Assembly (NCBI GenBank): GCA_025465535.1
Contig: JAODMY010000072.1
Coordinates: 24,716 to 88,715, forward strand
DNA: 64,000 nucleotides
From: Glaciihabitans sp.
GTDB lineage: Bacteria > Actinomycetota > Actinomycetes > Actinomycetales > Microbacteriaceae
Reading direction: 5' to 3'
Below are positions 9,101 to 17,022 of this stretch, in pieces (position 1 is the stretch's first letter; every line of letters starts with the position of its first letter). The position numbers and the translations under genes are program-made. The notes below the pieces were generated by a model. That model had not been told where the DNA came from and made no database searches. It saw only the letters and a program-made list of their open reading frames with translations.

Positions 9101-9557
9101 TTTCGGCGACCTCTCCGTCATGGACACGACCGACTACCTCTACGGCCTGCAACAGGGCACAGAGCACGTCATCGAGATGAGCAAGGGCGTCAGCCTCTAC
9201 ATCGGGCTCGAGGCCATCGGTGAGGCCGACGAGAAGGGGATGCGCACCGTCATGACGACTATGAACGGCCAGTTGCGTCCGGTGTTCGTTCGGGACCGCA
9301 AGGTCGACGTGCAGAGCAAGGCGGCCGAGAAAGCCGACCCGACCAGGCCCGGCCATGTAGCCGCGCCGTTCTCCGGTGTCGTCACGCTGCAGGTCGAGGA
9401 GGGGGCGACCGTGGTCGTCGGACAGCCGGTCGCATCCATCGAGGCGATGAAGATGGAGGCCGCAATCACGTCGCCGGTTGCCGGGACCGTGCGTCGTGTC
9501 GCGATCCCGAAGACCCAGCAGGTGGATGCCGGAGATCTCATCATCGACGTTGGCTGA
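6159..9557 (+). CDS. pyc: Pyruvate carboxylase
   Basis: A full-length single-chain pyruvate carboxylase of 1132 residues. Domains in order: biotin carboxylase with ATP-grasp fold (1-450, glycine loop GGGGRGM at 162-168, then EMNPRIQVEHTVTEEVT), carboxyltransferase TIM barrel (about 530-800, with TTMRDAHQSL near 537 and HLHTHDTAGG near 735), and a C-terminal biotinyl domain whose EAMKMEA motif places biotin on K1098. It carboxylates pyruvate to oxaloacetate with ATP and bicarbonate in the cytoplasm, refilling the TCA cycle and feeding gluconeogenesis. AAAGGACC precedes the ATG. It is flanked by two ParA/MinD-like ATPases with no evident metabolic link. Confidence 0.97.
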   Translation: MFKKILVANRGEIAIRAFRAAFELGAATVAVFPYEDRNSMHRLKADEAYQIGDKGHPVRAYLDVAEIIRVARESGADAIYPGYGFLSENPDLAQAAADAGITFIGPPTRVLEMAGNKVTAKEHAIEAGVPVLKSTPASRDIDELLGGADAIGFPIFAKAVAGGGGRGMRRVEKKEDLREALEAAMREADSAFGDPTMFLEQAVVRPRHIEVQILADATGETVHLFERDCSVQRRHQKVIEIAPAPNLDEDIRQAMYRDAIAFARSINYENAGTVEFLLDTVGERKGKHFFIEMNPRIQVEHTVTEEVTDVDLVQSQMRIAAGQSLEQLGLQQKDLRLRGAALQCRITTEDPAAGFRPDTGKITTYRSPGGAGIRLDGGTINAGAQISPHFDSMLVKMTCRGRDFTAAVTRAKRGLAEFRLRGVTTNIPFLQAVLDDPDFAAGDLSTSFIEERPWLVRGHQSKDRGTKIVNWLADMTVNQPNGSGEGIINPALKLPDIDLDSPAPAGSRQKLLELGPVGFAAALRAQTALAVTETTMRDAHQSLLATRVRTRDLVAVAPYVARLTPELLSVEAWGGATYDVALRFLAEDPWERLAALREALPNINIQMLLRGRNTVGYTPYPTEVTDSFVREAAATGVDIFRIFDALNDVSQMKPAIDSVLATGTTIAEVALCYTADLLDPDEKLYTLDYYLRLAEQIVEAGAHIIAIKDMAGLLRAEAGEKLVTALRSRFDLPVHLHTHDTAGGQLATLLAASRAGADAVDVASAPMAGTTSQPSASALVAALAHTERDTGLSLQAVSDLEPYWEAVRHVYRPFESGLPGPTGRVYKHEIPGGQLSNLRQQAIALGLADQFEKIEDLYAAASRILGRPPKVTPSSKVVGDLALALAAANADPDDFEQNPQKYDIPDSVIGFMAGELGDLPGGWPEPFRSKVLAGRKVKIGVEPVSAEDLADLEVDGTTRRRTLNRLLFAGPTRIFEENREVFGDLSVMDTTDYLYGLQQGTEHVIEMSKGVSLYIGLEAIGEADEKGMRTVMTTMNGQLRPVFVRDRKVDVQSKAAEKADPTRPGHVAAPFSGVVTLQVEEGATVVVGQPVASIEAMKMEAAITSPVAGTVRRVAIPKTQQVDAGDLIIDVG

Positions 9558-9633
9558 AGACGAGTCCCAACCCCGCCTCGGCCTGATTGGTACGCTTGAT
9601 AGCCGAACTAACAGGGAAGGGTAGGCGATTCTC

Positions 9634-10902
9634 GTGACGCAACGAAACCTCACGCAGCGCAAGAAGGCTGCCTCGTCGAGCCAATTGATCGACCCCGAGA
9701 CCATGAACATCAACATCGACCTGCCGGCGACGGTGCACACGGCCCCCGAGGACGAGGTCGCACTCGCGATCGACGAGACCGCGGTGAGCCCGGGCCTCGT
9801 GGATGTCGGTCTCCAGGGGACGACCTCGATTTCCGTGGTCGCGACCGCGGTTCCGGCTGCGGTCGTGCCCGAGCCAGAGGAGCCGGTCATCTCTCCGCTT
9901 CCCACGCACGATGCGCCCCCGCGGCGGGATCGCCAGCGTGGGGTGCCGTCGACTGGCTCGGAGTCTGCATCAATGCTTACGGCCGAGCGATTGATCCACA
10001 CCCGCCGCAGGCGTCGTCCTGCGCCGGAGGGGGCCTGGCCGCGCCTGGTCTTCAACACCAGTCTTCATCTCGTCAACATCGGTGATTCGCGCCGGGTGCG
10101 GGAGCGCAAGGCCGTCGATGCCCGCATCGAGAAGGCGTTCGAGGGCGGTACTCGTTTCGTGCCCGTCCTTACCCGAAAGGGTGGAGTCGGCAAGACCACC
10201 GTCACCACGCTGCTCGGAATGGCGCTGTCGACCGTTCGCGAGGATCGGATCATCGCGATCGACGCCAACCCGGATCGTGGCACGCTCGCCGAACGCATCG
10301 ACAAGCCGTCATCCTCAACGGTGCGAGACGTCGTGATGCATGCCCCATCCATCTCGAGTGTCACCGACTTCACCGAACTCGTCTCGCGTGACGCGACGCG
10401 GCTCGACGTTCTCGCGTCCGACACGGACCCGCACCTCTCTGAGGCCTTCGACGAAGACGACTACAACGTGGTCGCTGACCAGGTCGCGCGCTACTACTCG
10501 ATCGCGCTGACCGACTGCGGAACTGGCATCGTGCACTCGGTCATGCGAGCGACCCTGAGGCGGGCAGACTCCATCGTCATCGTGTCTGGCGGCAGCGTGG
10601 ATGAGGCTCGCCTCGCGTCGGAGACCCTCACCTGGCTCGAGTCGAACGGCTACGGCGAGCTGGTGAGCAACGCGATCGTGGCGATCAACACCGCGACCCA
10701 TGGCACCAACCTGGTCAAGCTTGATGAGATCGAGGCGCACTTCGTGTCCCGTGTCCGGGCCGTTGTGAAGATCCCGTACGACCCGCAGCTCGCAACCGGC
10801 TCCGTGGTGAGCTATCGCGACCTCAAACCACTGACCAGGGAGTCAGCGCGCGAACTCGCAGCGCTCGTCGTCGACGGCCTCCCCGCACGACGGGATGCCT
10901 AA
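9634..10902 (+). CDS. MinD/ParA-like ATPase with long disordered N-terminus
   Basis: A protein of 422 residues from a GTG. The first 120 residues are rich in Pro, Ala, Val and acidic residues and look unstructured. Residues 170-420 are a MinD/ParA ATPase: RKGGVGKTTVTTLLG at about 181, IIAIDANPDRGTLAERI, and IALTDCGTGIVHSVMRATL as Walker B. This layout (disordered N-terminus plus MinD-like domain) resembles EspI and other type VII secretion-associated ATPases of actinobacteria, but no ESX genes are near. The role is unknown; it could position or regulate a membrane complex. Peptide deformylase follows 3 nt after the stop, suggesting one transcript. Confidence 0.8.
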   Translation: MTQRNLTQRKKAASSSQLIDPETMNINIDLPATVHTAPEDEVALAIDETAVSPGLVDVGLQGTTSISVVATAVPAAVVPEPEEPVISPLPTHDAPPRRDRQRGVPSTGSESASMLTAERLIHTRRRRRPAPEGAWPRLVFNTSLHLVNIGDSRRVRERKAVDARIEKAFEGGTRFVPVLTRKGGVGKTTVTTLLGMALSTVREDRIIAIDANPDRGTLAERIDKPSSSTVRDVVMHAPSISSVTDFTELVSRDATRLDVLASDTDPHLSEAFDEDDYNVVADQVARYYSIALTDCGTGIVHSVMRATLRRADSIVIVSGGSVDEARLASETLTWLESNGYGELVSNAIVAINTATHGTNLVKLDEIEAHFVSRVRAVVKIPYDPQLATGSVVSYRDLKPLTRESARELAALVVDGLPARRDA

Positions 10903-10905
10903 GGC

Positions 10906-11397
10906 ATGACAGAACGACAGATCAGGCTTTTCGGCGACCCCGTTCTCCGATCGGCCTGCGATCCGATCGTGCCGGGCAACAAGCACGTGCGCGAGCTCGT
11001 GGATGACCTGCTTGAGACCGTCGCGGTCCCGGGTCGTGCGGGGCTGGCAGCCAACCAGATCGGCATTGCGCTTCGCGCATTCAGCTACAACATCGACGGC
11101 GACATCGGCTACATCCTCAATCCGGTAATCGCCGAAGTCAGTGGAGAACCGGAGACGGTCGACGAGGGCTGCCTCTCGGTTCCCGGTTTCTTTTTTCCCC
11201 GGAAGCGGTATCCCTACGCCCGTGTCACGGGCATTGACCTTGACGGCAACGAGATCGAGATCAGTGGCGAGGGCATCATGGCGCAGGCGCTCCAACACGA
11301 GACCGATCACCTCGACGGACACCTCTACATCGAGGGCCTTGAGCAAGACGTGAAAAAGGATGCCATGCGCCAAATCCGCCAGGCGTCCTGGTACTGA
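10906..11397 (+). CDS. def: Peptide deformylase
   Basis: A protein of 163 residues with all three deformylase motifs: GLAANQIG near 46 (GxGxAAxQ type), EGCLSVPG around 88-95 with the metal-ligating cysteine, and QHETDHLDG near 130-138 with the two metal-binding histidines and the catalytic glutamate. It removes the formyl group from the N-terminal methionine of nascent proteins at the ribosome exit. The start lies immediately after the MinD-like ATPase gene. Actinobacteria often encode more than one deformylase, so this may not be the only copy. Confidence 0.95.
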   Translation: MTERQIRLFGDPVLRSACDPIVPGNKHVRELVDDLLETVAVPGRAGLAANQIGIALRAFSYNIDGDIGYILNPVIAEVSGEPETVDEGCLSVPGFFFPRKRYPYARVTGIDLDGNEIEISGEGIMAQALQHETDHLDGHLYIEGLEQDVKKDAMRQIRQASWY

Positions 11398-11915
11398 GCG
11401 ACTTCACCCGGAAGCTGGTCAAGTCGGGCGGGCCCACGCCGAACCGCTGAGCCGGGAGTCGAGATGGCACTTGTTGTCGCCCCGGGAGTGCCGTGCCGAC
11501 AAGTTGCGTCAAACTCGTCGGCGGGCGGCCTACTGACCGCTAAACCGGCTGTCGGGATGACGCTCCTTGTCGCCCCGGGAGTGCTGTGCCGACAAGATGC
11601 GTCAAATTGGTCGGCGGTCAGCCCGCTGACCGCTAAACCGGCTGTCGGGATGACGCTCGTTGTCGCCCCGGGAGTGGCGTGCCGACAAGTTGCGTCAAAT
11701 TGGTCGGCGGGCGGCCCGCTGACCGCTAAACCGGCTGTCGAGATGACGCTCGTTGTCGCCCCGGGAGTGGCGTGCCGACAAGTTGCGTCAACTGGGCAGC
11801 GGTCACCGGTCTGCGGTCAGCGGTCACCTGTCTGCGGTCTGCGGTCACCGGGCAGCGGTCTGCGGTCTGCGAAAGCGAAAGCGATGGTCAACGGCGCTGC
11901 TCGACGCGGCGTCGG
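11398..11915. other. 518-bp noncoding convergent intergenic region
   Basis: No credible gene lies between the def and acyl-CoA synthetase stops. The stretch holds the 93-bp tandem array (11440-11795) followed by short runs of CGGTCTG / CGGTCA units to about 11870 and a GCGAAA duplication. A frame open through the array exists only because the 93-bp period is a multiple of three. Confidence 0.8.
11440..11795. repeat. 93-bp tandem repeat array, about 3.8 copies
   Basis: The same sequence recurs at exactly 93-bp intervals: the GTCGCCCCGGGAGTG segment starts at 11476, 11569, 11662 and 11755. Units differ by only a few substitutions, and a more degenerate partial unit lies to the left from about 11440. 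Each unit contains an imperfect hairpin, TGACGC...TTGTCG pairing with CGACAA...GCGTCA around a GC-rich loop, followed by GACCGCTAAACCGGCTGTC. Its location between convergent genes and the hairpin link it to the second hairpin repeat family of this window. Confidence 0.9.
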
Positions 11916-13745
11916 CTATTTCTTGGGCGTCGGCTGCTTTTCCTCGGTCGGAACGCCCGCGTACATCCCGTCGATGACGTCTGAGAAGTCCTTAAGGATG
12001 ACGTTGCGCTTGATGCTCATCTTCGGGGTGAGGTGGCCGCTCTCCTCGGTCAGGTCGCTGTCGAGGATGTGGAACTTGCGGATCGACTCCGCCCGCGACA
12101 CGTTCCCGTTTGCACGGTCGACCGCTTTCTGCACTTCGGCGATGACGATGGGATTCGCGCTTGCCTCAGCCAGCGTCTGATCGGCGGGCTGGCCCTGGCT
12201 CTTCAACCAGGACGGCAGCATCTCCCGATCGAGGCTGACGAGGGCCGCGATAAATGGCTTCTGTTCGCCGACGACGATGACCTGGTCGATGATCGGATCC
12301 GCGCGGATGGGATCCTCGAGGACAGCGGGCGACACATTCTTGCCTCCCGCGGTGACGATGATCTCTTTCTTGCGACCGGTGATGGTCAGGTAGCCGTTCT
12401 CATCGAGCGTGCCGATGTCGCCGGTCTTGAACCAGCCGTCGTGCATCACCTCGTCGGTCGCCTTCTGGTTTCCCCAGTAGCCGTCGAAGACATCGATGCC
12501 CTTGCCTTCGATCTCGCCATCGTCGGCGATGCGGATCGAGACCCCGGGAAGAGGCGGCCCGACCGTGCCGATCTTGAAGTTGGACGGCAGGTTGACCGTC
12601 AGGGGAGCGGTGGTCTCGGTGAGGCCGTAGCCCTCGAGGATGCTGATGCCGAGGCTCCGGTAGAAGTGGCCGAGTCGGAGCCCAAGGGGCGCGGATCCGG
12701 ATACCGCGTACTGCACACGGCCGCCGAGTGCGGCGCGAATCTTCGAGAGCACGAGACGGTCGAACAGGGCGAACTGGAGCTTGAGACCGAGCGGCACGGA
12801 TCCGGCGTCGATCGCCTTCGAGTGAGCGATGGCGACGTCCGCGGCCTTGCGGAAGATCTTGCCGCGGCCACCCTCTTCCGCCTTCTGCTCCGAGGAGTTG
12901 TAGACCTTCTCGAAGACGCGCGGAACGGCGAGCAGGAACGTCGGACGGAAGGATGCCATGGCCGGCAGCAGCTGGCGCGTGTCGGCCTGGTGCCCGACCT
13001 TGACCCCCGCGTCCACGCACATGACCGCAATGAACCGCGCGAAGACGTGAGCCATCGTGACGAACAGGAGCGTGCTCATCCCGTCGTTGACGACCTGGGG
13101 GAGTGCTGCCTTGGCGTTGCGCGAGAGCTCGAAGAAGTTGGAGTGGGTGAGGATGCAGCCCTTGGGACGCCCGGTCGTGCCCGCGGTGTAGATGAGGGTG
13201 GCGACATCCGATCCCTTGGCGAGCGCGCGTCGGCGATCGATCTCGGCATCCTCGATGTCGACGCCGGCGGTCGTGAGTTTGTGGACCATGCCCGTGTCGA
13301 TGCGCCACACCAGGCCGACCTTCGGCAGGTCGGAGTGCACCTCGTCGAATCGGGCGTAGTGGTCGGCGGTCTCCGTGATGATCGCGATGGCTCCGGAGTC
13401 TTCGAGGTCCCAGAGGATCTGGCTGGGTGAAGACGTCTCGTAGACGGGCACGAGGATTGCACCGGCAAACCAGACGGCGAAGTCGATGAGGCTCCACTCG
13501 TAGCGAGTTCGGCACATCATGCCGATCTTGTCGCCCGGCTTGATCCCCGCTGCGACGAATCCTTTGGCCAGGTCACGAACCTGCGTCAGGAACTCTGCCG
13601 CGGTGACATCGGTCCAGCCGCCATCCGTCTGCGGAAGGGAGAACAGGGCCAGATCCGGAGTGGCGTTGACCCGATCCATGAGGAGGTCGGTGACATTGGC
13701 ATTCGGGTCAGCCTTGACGGCTGCGGGCATATCAAATTGCTGCAC
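11916..13745 (-). CDS. Long-chain acyl-CoA synthetase, FadD15 type
   Basis: A 609-residue member of the AMP-forming (ANL) synthetase family. The P-loop-like signature IYTAGTTGRPKGCILTH is at about 185-200; later motifs are ILEGYGLTETTAP, WFKTGDIGTLDENGYLTITG and the C-terminal KEIIVTAGGKNVSP. It activates fatty acids to acyl-CoA via an acyl-AMP intermediate, for beta-oxidation or lipid assembly at the membrane. Length and order of motifs fit FadD15/FAA1-like enzymes, and the position before a ROK kinase, plsC and aroG matches the fadD15 region of mycobacteria. Start is a GTG at 13745. Confidence 0.92.
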   Translation of the reverse strand: MQQFDMPAAVKADPNANVTDLLMDRVNATPDLALFSLPQTDGGWTDVTAAEFLTQVRDLAKGFVAAGIKPGDKIGMMCRTRYEWSLIDFAVWFAGAILVPVYETSSPSQILWDLEDSGAIAIITETADHYARFDEVHSDLPKVGLVWRIDTGMVHKLTTAGVDIEDAEIDRRRALAKGSDVATLIYTAGTTGRPKGCILTHSNFFELSRNAKAALPQVVNDGMSTLLFVTMAHVFARFIAVMCVDAGVKVGHQADTRQLLPAMASFRPTFLLAVPRVFEKVYNSSEQKAEEGGRGKIFRKAADVAIAHSKAIDAGSVPLGLKLQFALFDRLVLSKIRAALGGRVQYAVSGSAPLGLRLGHFYRSLGISILEGYGLTETTAPLTVNLPSNFKIGTVGPPLPGVSIRIADDGEIEGKGIDVFDGYWGNQKATDEVMHDGWFKTGDIGTLDENGYLTITGRKKEIIVTAGGKNVSPAVLEDPIRADPIIDQVIVVGEQKPFIAALVSLDREMLPSWLKSQGQPADQTLAEASANPIVIAEVQKAVDRANGNVSRAESIRKFHILDSDLTEESGHLTPKMSIKRNVILKDFSDVIDGMYAGVPTEEKQPTPKK

Positions 13746-13846
13746 GGTATCTCCCTTGGCACCGGTAAGTCATGGTTATTACTCTATCCGGAGCACTCCA
13801 AGCTACTGGTTCTCGCCATGGCGCTAACCTCCGGCGGCATCCTCAG

Positions 13847-13852
13847 TACACT
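13847..13852 (+). promoter_or_regulatory. Putative -10 box of leaderless ROK kinase transcript
   Basis: TACACT ends 8 nt before the GTG at 13861, with no ribosome-binding site in between. Transcription would begin at or just before the start codon. Confidence 0.4.
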
Positions 13853-13860
13853 CGTTTCTC

Positions 13861-14823
13861 GTGCATGCCATCGGGATCGACATCGGCGGGACCAAGATCG
13901 CGGGAGCTCTCGTTTCCGACCAGGGCGAGATCATTCGCGAGGAGCGTGTCCCCACGAGCGCGGGTGACGCTGATGCAATCGTCGACTCTGTCGTCACGAT
14001 GGTCGAGCGACTGTCCGAGGGTACCGAGGTCGTGGCGGCCGGGGTGGCGGCGGCCGGATTCATCGACGCCGCGCAGTCCATCGTCTATTACGCGCCCAAC
14101 ATCAATTGGCGCAATGAGCCGCTCCGAGCTCGCCTGCTTGAGCGCCTCGACGTTGACATCACCATCGACAACGACGCGAATGCCGCGGGCTGGGCGGAGT
14201 TCCGTTTCGGCGCCGGCCGCCTGTACAGCGATATGACAATGCTCACGATCGGCACCGGCGTCGGCGGCGCGATCGTCACCCAGGACCGCCTTTTCCGAGG
14301 TGGATTCGGTGCGGGCGCCGAAATCGGTCACCTTCGTGTGGTGCCGGATGGCTTGCCATGCGGATGCGGCGCGCGCGGCTGCATCGAACAGTACGGCTCC
14401 GGTCGTGCACTTCTTCGGATGGCAAACGACATCGCGGACGTCGGTGGCATCGGCCTCGCCCTTGCGGACGCAAGGAGAGAAACCGGTTCACTCACCGGCG
14501 AGCAGGTCGGCGCACTTATCGTGGCGGAGGATGCCGGTGCCCTGCAGGCGCTGCGGCAACTTGGCGGATGGCTGGGTGCGGCATGCGCGAGCCTTGCCGC
14601 CGTGCTCGATCCACAGGTCTTTGTGTTCGGCGGGGGAGTGGCCGTCGCTGGCGATCTGCTCCTCGACCCGATCCGGGAATCCTTTCTCGCTCACCTGCCC
14701 GCGCGCGGCTTCCACCCGGAGCCGGTGTTTGCGACGGCCGAATTGGTCAACAACGCCGGTGTCGTGGGCGCGGCGGATCTCGCGCGCATCCACGCCGAGT
14801 CTCGCCGAACGCCGTCGCACTAG
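13861..14823 (+). CDS. ROK-family sugar kinase, probable glucokinase
   Basis: A protein of 320 residues with the ASKHA phosphate-binding start IGIDIGGTKIAGALV (4-18), the IDNDANAAGWAE active-site segment with its catalytic aspartate, and the ROK zinc motif CGCGARGC at about 167-174. These features mark ROK glucokinases, which phosphorylate glucose with ATP in the cytoplasm. Other ROK members are N-acetyl-hexosamine kinases or repressors; there is no N-terminal DNA-binding domain, so it is not a ROK repressor. It is followed closely by plsC. Confidence 0.88.
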   Translation: MHAIGIDIGGTKIAGALVSDQGEIIREERVPTSAGDADAIVDSVVTMVERLSEGTEVVAAGVAAAGFIDAAQSIVYYAPNINWRNEPLRARLLERLDVDITIDNDANAAGWAEFRFGAGRLYSDMTMLTIGTGVGGAIVTQDRLFRGGFGAGAEIGHLRVVPDGLPCGCGARGCIEQYGSGRALLRMANDIADVGGIGLALADARRETGSLTGEQVGALIVAEDAGALQALRQLGGWLGAACASLAAVLDPQVFVFGGGVAVAGDLLLDPIRESFLAHLPARGFHPEPVFATAELVNNAGVVGAADLARIHAESRRTPSH

Positions 14824-14850
14824 GCTAGAAGCGGTGTCAGGAGGCTTCCG

Positions 14851-15555
14851 ATGTTGTACTGGGTGATCAAGAACATGATCGTCGGTCCCTTTCTCCTGAC
14901 CGTGTTCCGTCCGTGGGTCGTCGGCCGTGAGAACATCCCCAAAACGGGTGCGGTGATCTTCGCCGGCAACCATCTGTCGTTTATCGACTCGGTGTTTCTG
15001 CCTGTCGTACTCGATCGCCATATTTCCTTCCTCGCCAAGAGTGACTACTGGCACAAGAAGGGCATCATGGGGTTTCTCTCGAAGACCTTCTTCAAGGGCA
15101 CGGGGATGCTGCCGATCGATCGTTCGGGTGGCAAGGCCTCAGAGGCTTCGCTGAACACCGGACTCAGTGTTCTCGCCCAGGGTGGCCAGCTCGGTATCTA
15201 CCCGGAGGGAACGCGCAGCCCCGACGGCCGGATGTACCGCGGTCGCACCGGTGTCGCCAGGATGATTCTCGAGTCCGGCGTGCCGGTAGTCCCGGTTGCC
15301 ATGCTCGACACAGACAAAGTCATGCCGACCGGATCTAAAATCCCCAAGGTGCGTCGCGTCGGGATCATCTTCGGCGAACCCCTCGACTTCACTCGTTTTC
15401 GCGGGCTCGAAGGGGATCGTTTCGTGCTTCGGTCGATCACCGACGAGATCATGTATGAGCTCAATCGGCTGAGCGGCCAGGAATATGTCGATGTTTATGC
15501 CTCGACGGTCAAAGAGAAGATCAGCACAAGGAATCTCGCCAGCAAAAGTCACTGA
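14851..15555 (+). CDS. plsC: 1-acyl-sn-glycerol-3-phosphate acyltransferase (PlsC family)
   Basis: A protein of 234 residues with the acyltransferase box NHLSFID at 40-46 (NHx4D motif) and the substrate-binding YPEGTRS at about 118-124, plus a hydrophobic N-terminus that anchors it to the membrane. It transfers an acyl chain to lysophosphatidic acid to give phosphatidic acid, the precursor of phospholipids. The equivalent mycobacterial gene (Rv2182c) lies in the same neighbourhood. Several PlsC paralogues usually exist in actinobacteria, and the exact acceptor is inferred. Confidence 0.9.
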   Translation: MLYWVIKNMIVGPFLLTVFRPWVVGRENIPKTGAVIFAGNHLSFIDSVFLPVVLDRHISFLAKSDYWHKKGIMGFLSKTFFKGTGMLPIDRSGGKASEASLNTGLSVLAQGGQLGIYPEGTRSPDGRMYRGRTGVARMILESGVPVVPVAMLDTDKVMPTGSKIPKVRRVGIIFGEPLDFTRFRGLEGDRFVLRSITDEIMYELNRLSGQEYVDVYASTVKEKISTRNLASKSH

Positions 15556-15605
15556 CGTTCTCGTCAGATCCCGTCTCCATTCCATTACAGCGCAAGGAAA
15601 TACCC

Positions 15606-16982
15606 GTGGTTGACCCAGAAGACACAGTTGTGCTCGCCGATCCGTCGGTGCTTGCCGGCCTCGACCACTGGCGCACGCTGCCGATCAGCCAGCAGCCGGC
15701 GTGGCCCGATCCGGATGCCGTAGCGGCAGCCAGCGCCGAGATCGCGACGATGCCCCCGCTGGTGTTTGCCGGCGAGGTCGACATCCTGCGCGAGCGCCTG
15801 GCACGCGCTGCAAGGGGCGAAGCGTTCCTGCTGCAGGGCGGCGACTGTGCCGAGACGTTCGCCGGAGCTACGGCCGAGGCGATTCGCAACCGGGTGAAGA
15901 CGATCCTGCAGATGGCCGTCGTGCTCACCTACGGCGCGTCGATGCCCATTGTGAAGATGGGGCGGATGGCCGGCCAGTTCGCCAAGCCGCGCTCGAGCGA
16001 CACCGAGACCCGCGGCGACGTGACCCTGCCCGCGTACCGAGGCGACATCGTCAACGGCTACGACTTCACTCCGGAATCGCGCGAGGCCGATCCGCGTCGG
16101 CTTGTGCAGGGTTACCACACCGCCGCATCCACCCTGAATCTCATCCGCGCATTCACCCAGGGTGGATTCGCCGACCTCCGCCAGGTGCACAGTTGGAACC
16201 GCGGTTTCGCCTCGAACCCCGCCAATCACCGCTACGAGAAGCTCGCGAGCGAGATCGACAAGGCCATCCGGTTCATGGAAGCGGCGGGCGCCGACTTCGA
16301 CGAGCTCAAGCGCGTGGAGTTCTACTCCAGCCACGAGGGTCTGCTCATGGACTATGAGCGCCCCATGACGCGGATCGACTCGCGCAACGGCACCCCGGTC
16401 AACACCTCGGCCCACTTCGTCTGGATCGGGGAGCGCACCCGGGCGCTGGAGGGTGCGCACGTCGACTATTTCAGCCGCATCCGCAATCCGATCGGCGTCA
16501 AGCTCGGTCCGTCGACCACCCCGGAAGACATGAAGCAGCTCATCGACAAACTCGATCCTGAGCGCGAGCCCGGTCGACTGACGTTCGTGGCTCGCATGGG
16601 CGCCGGCAGGGTTCGGGATGCCCTTCCCCCGCTTCTCGAAGCGATCAAGGGGATGGATGCGACTCCGCTCTGGATCACCGACCCGATGCACGGCAACGGG
16701 CTCACCACCCCCACGGGATACAAGACACGCCGCTTCGACGACATCGTGGACGAGGTCAAGGGATTCTTCGAGGTGCACCGCGCGGTCGGGACGTACCCCG
16801 GCGGCATCCACATCGAACTGACCGGCGACGACGTGACGGAGTGCCTCGGCGGTTCGGAGCAGATCGACGAAGCGGATCTCGCAACGCGCTACGAATCGTT
16901 GTGCGACCCTCGCCTGAACCACATGCAGTCGCTAGAGCTGGCGTTTCTGGTTGCGGAAGAACTCAGCGCGCTCGACGACTGA
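15606..16982 (+). CDS. aroG: 3-deoxy-7-phosphoheptulonate synthase, class II
   Basis: A 458-residue class II (plant-like) DAHP synthase, recognised by FLLQGGDCAETF, KMGRMAGQFAKPRS, the YHTAASTLNLIRAF segment, and the metal and substrate motifs FYSSHEGLLMDYE and GRLTFVARMGAGRVRD. It condenses phosphoenolpyruvate and erythrose-4-phosphate, the first step of the shikimate pathway to aromatic amino acids. Start is a GTG after AAGGAAA. In mycobacteria AroG is feedback-regulated and forms a complex with chorismate mutase; no mutase gene is seen nearby. It ends convergently to the pknL-like kinase. Confidence 0.95.
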   Translation: MVDPEDTVVLADPSVLAGLDHWRTLPISQQPAWPDPDAVAAASAEIATMPPLVFAGEVDILRERLARAARGEAFLLQGGDCAETFAGATAEAIRNRVKTILQMAVVLTYGASMPIVKMGRMAGQFAKPRSSDTETRGDVTLPAYRGDIVNGYDFTPESREADPRRLVQGYHTAASTLNLIRAFTQGGFADLRQVHSWNRGFASNPANHRYEKLASEIDKAIRFMEAAGADFDELKRVEFYSSHEGLLMDYERPMTRIDSRNGTPVNTSAHFVWIGERTRALEGAHVDYFSRIRNPIGVKLGPSTTPEDMKQLIDKLDPEREPGRLTFVARMGAGRVRDALPPLLEAIKGMDATPLWITDPMHGNGLTTPTGYKTRRFDDIVDEVKGFFEVHRAVGTYPGGIHIELTGDDVTECLGGSEQIDEADLATRYESLCDPRLNHMQSLELAFLVAEELSALDD

Positions 16983-17022
16983 CGTGGCTGCAGCATGGCC
17001 GCCACCCTGCCGCCGCCGTTGC

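Noticed and set aside
11440..11795. CRISPR array
   Set aside because: The whole 93-bp unit is conserved with no unique spacers, and no cas genes are present.
11464..12180. Open frame through the 93-bp array coding for 31-residue repeats
   Set aside because: The frame is open only because the period is a multiple of three, it runs antisense into the acyl-CoA synthetase gene, and it lacks a ribosome-binding site and protein-like composition.
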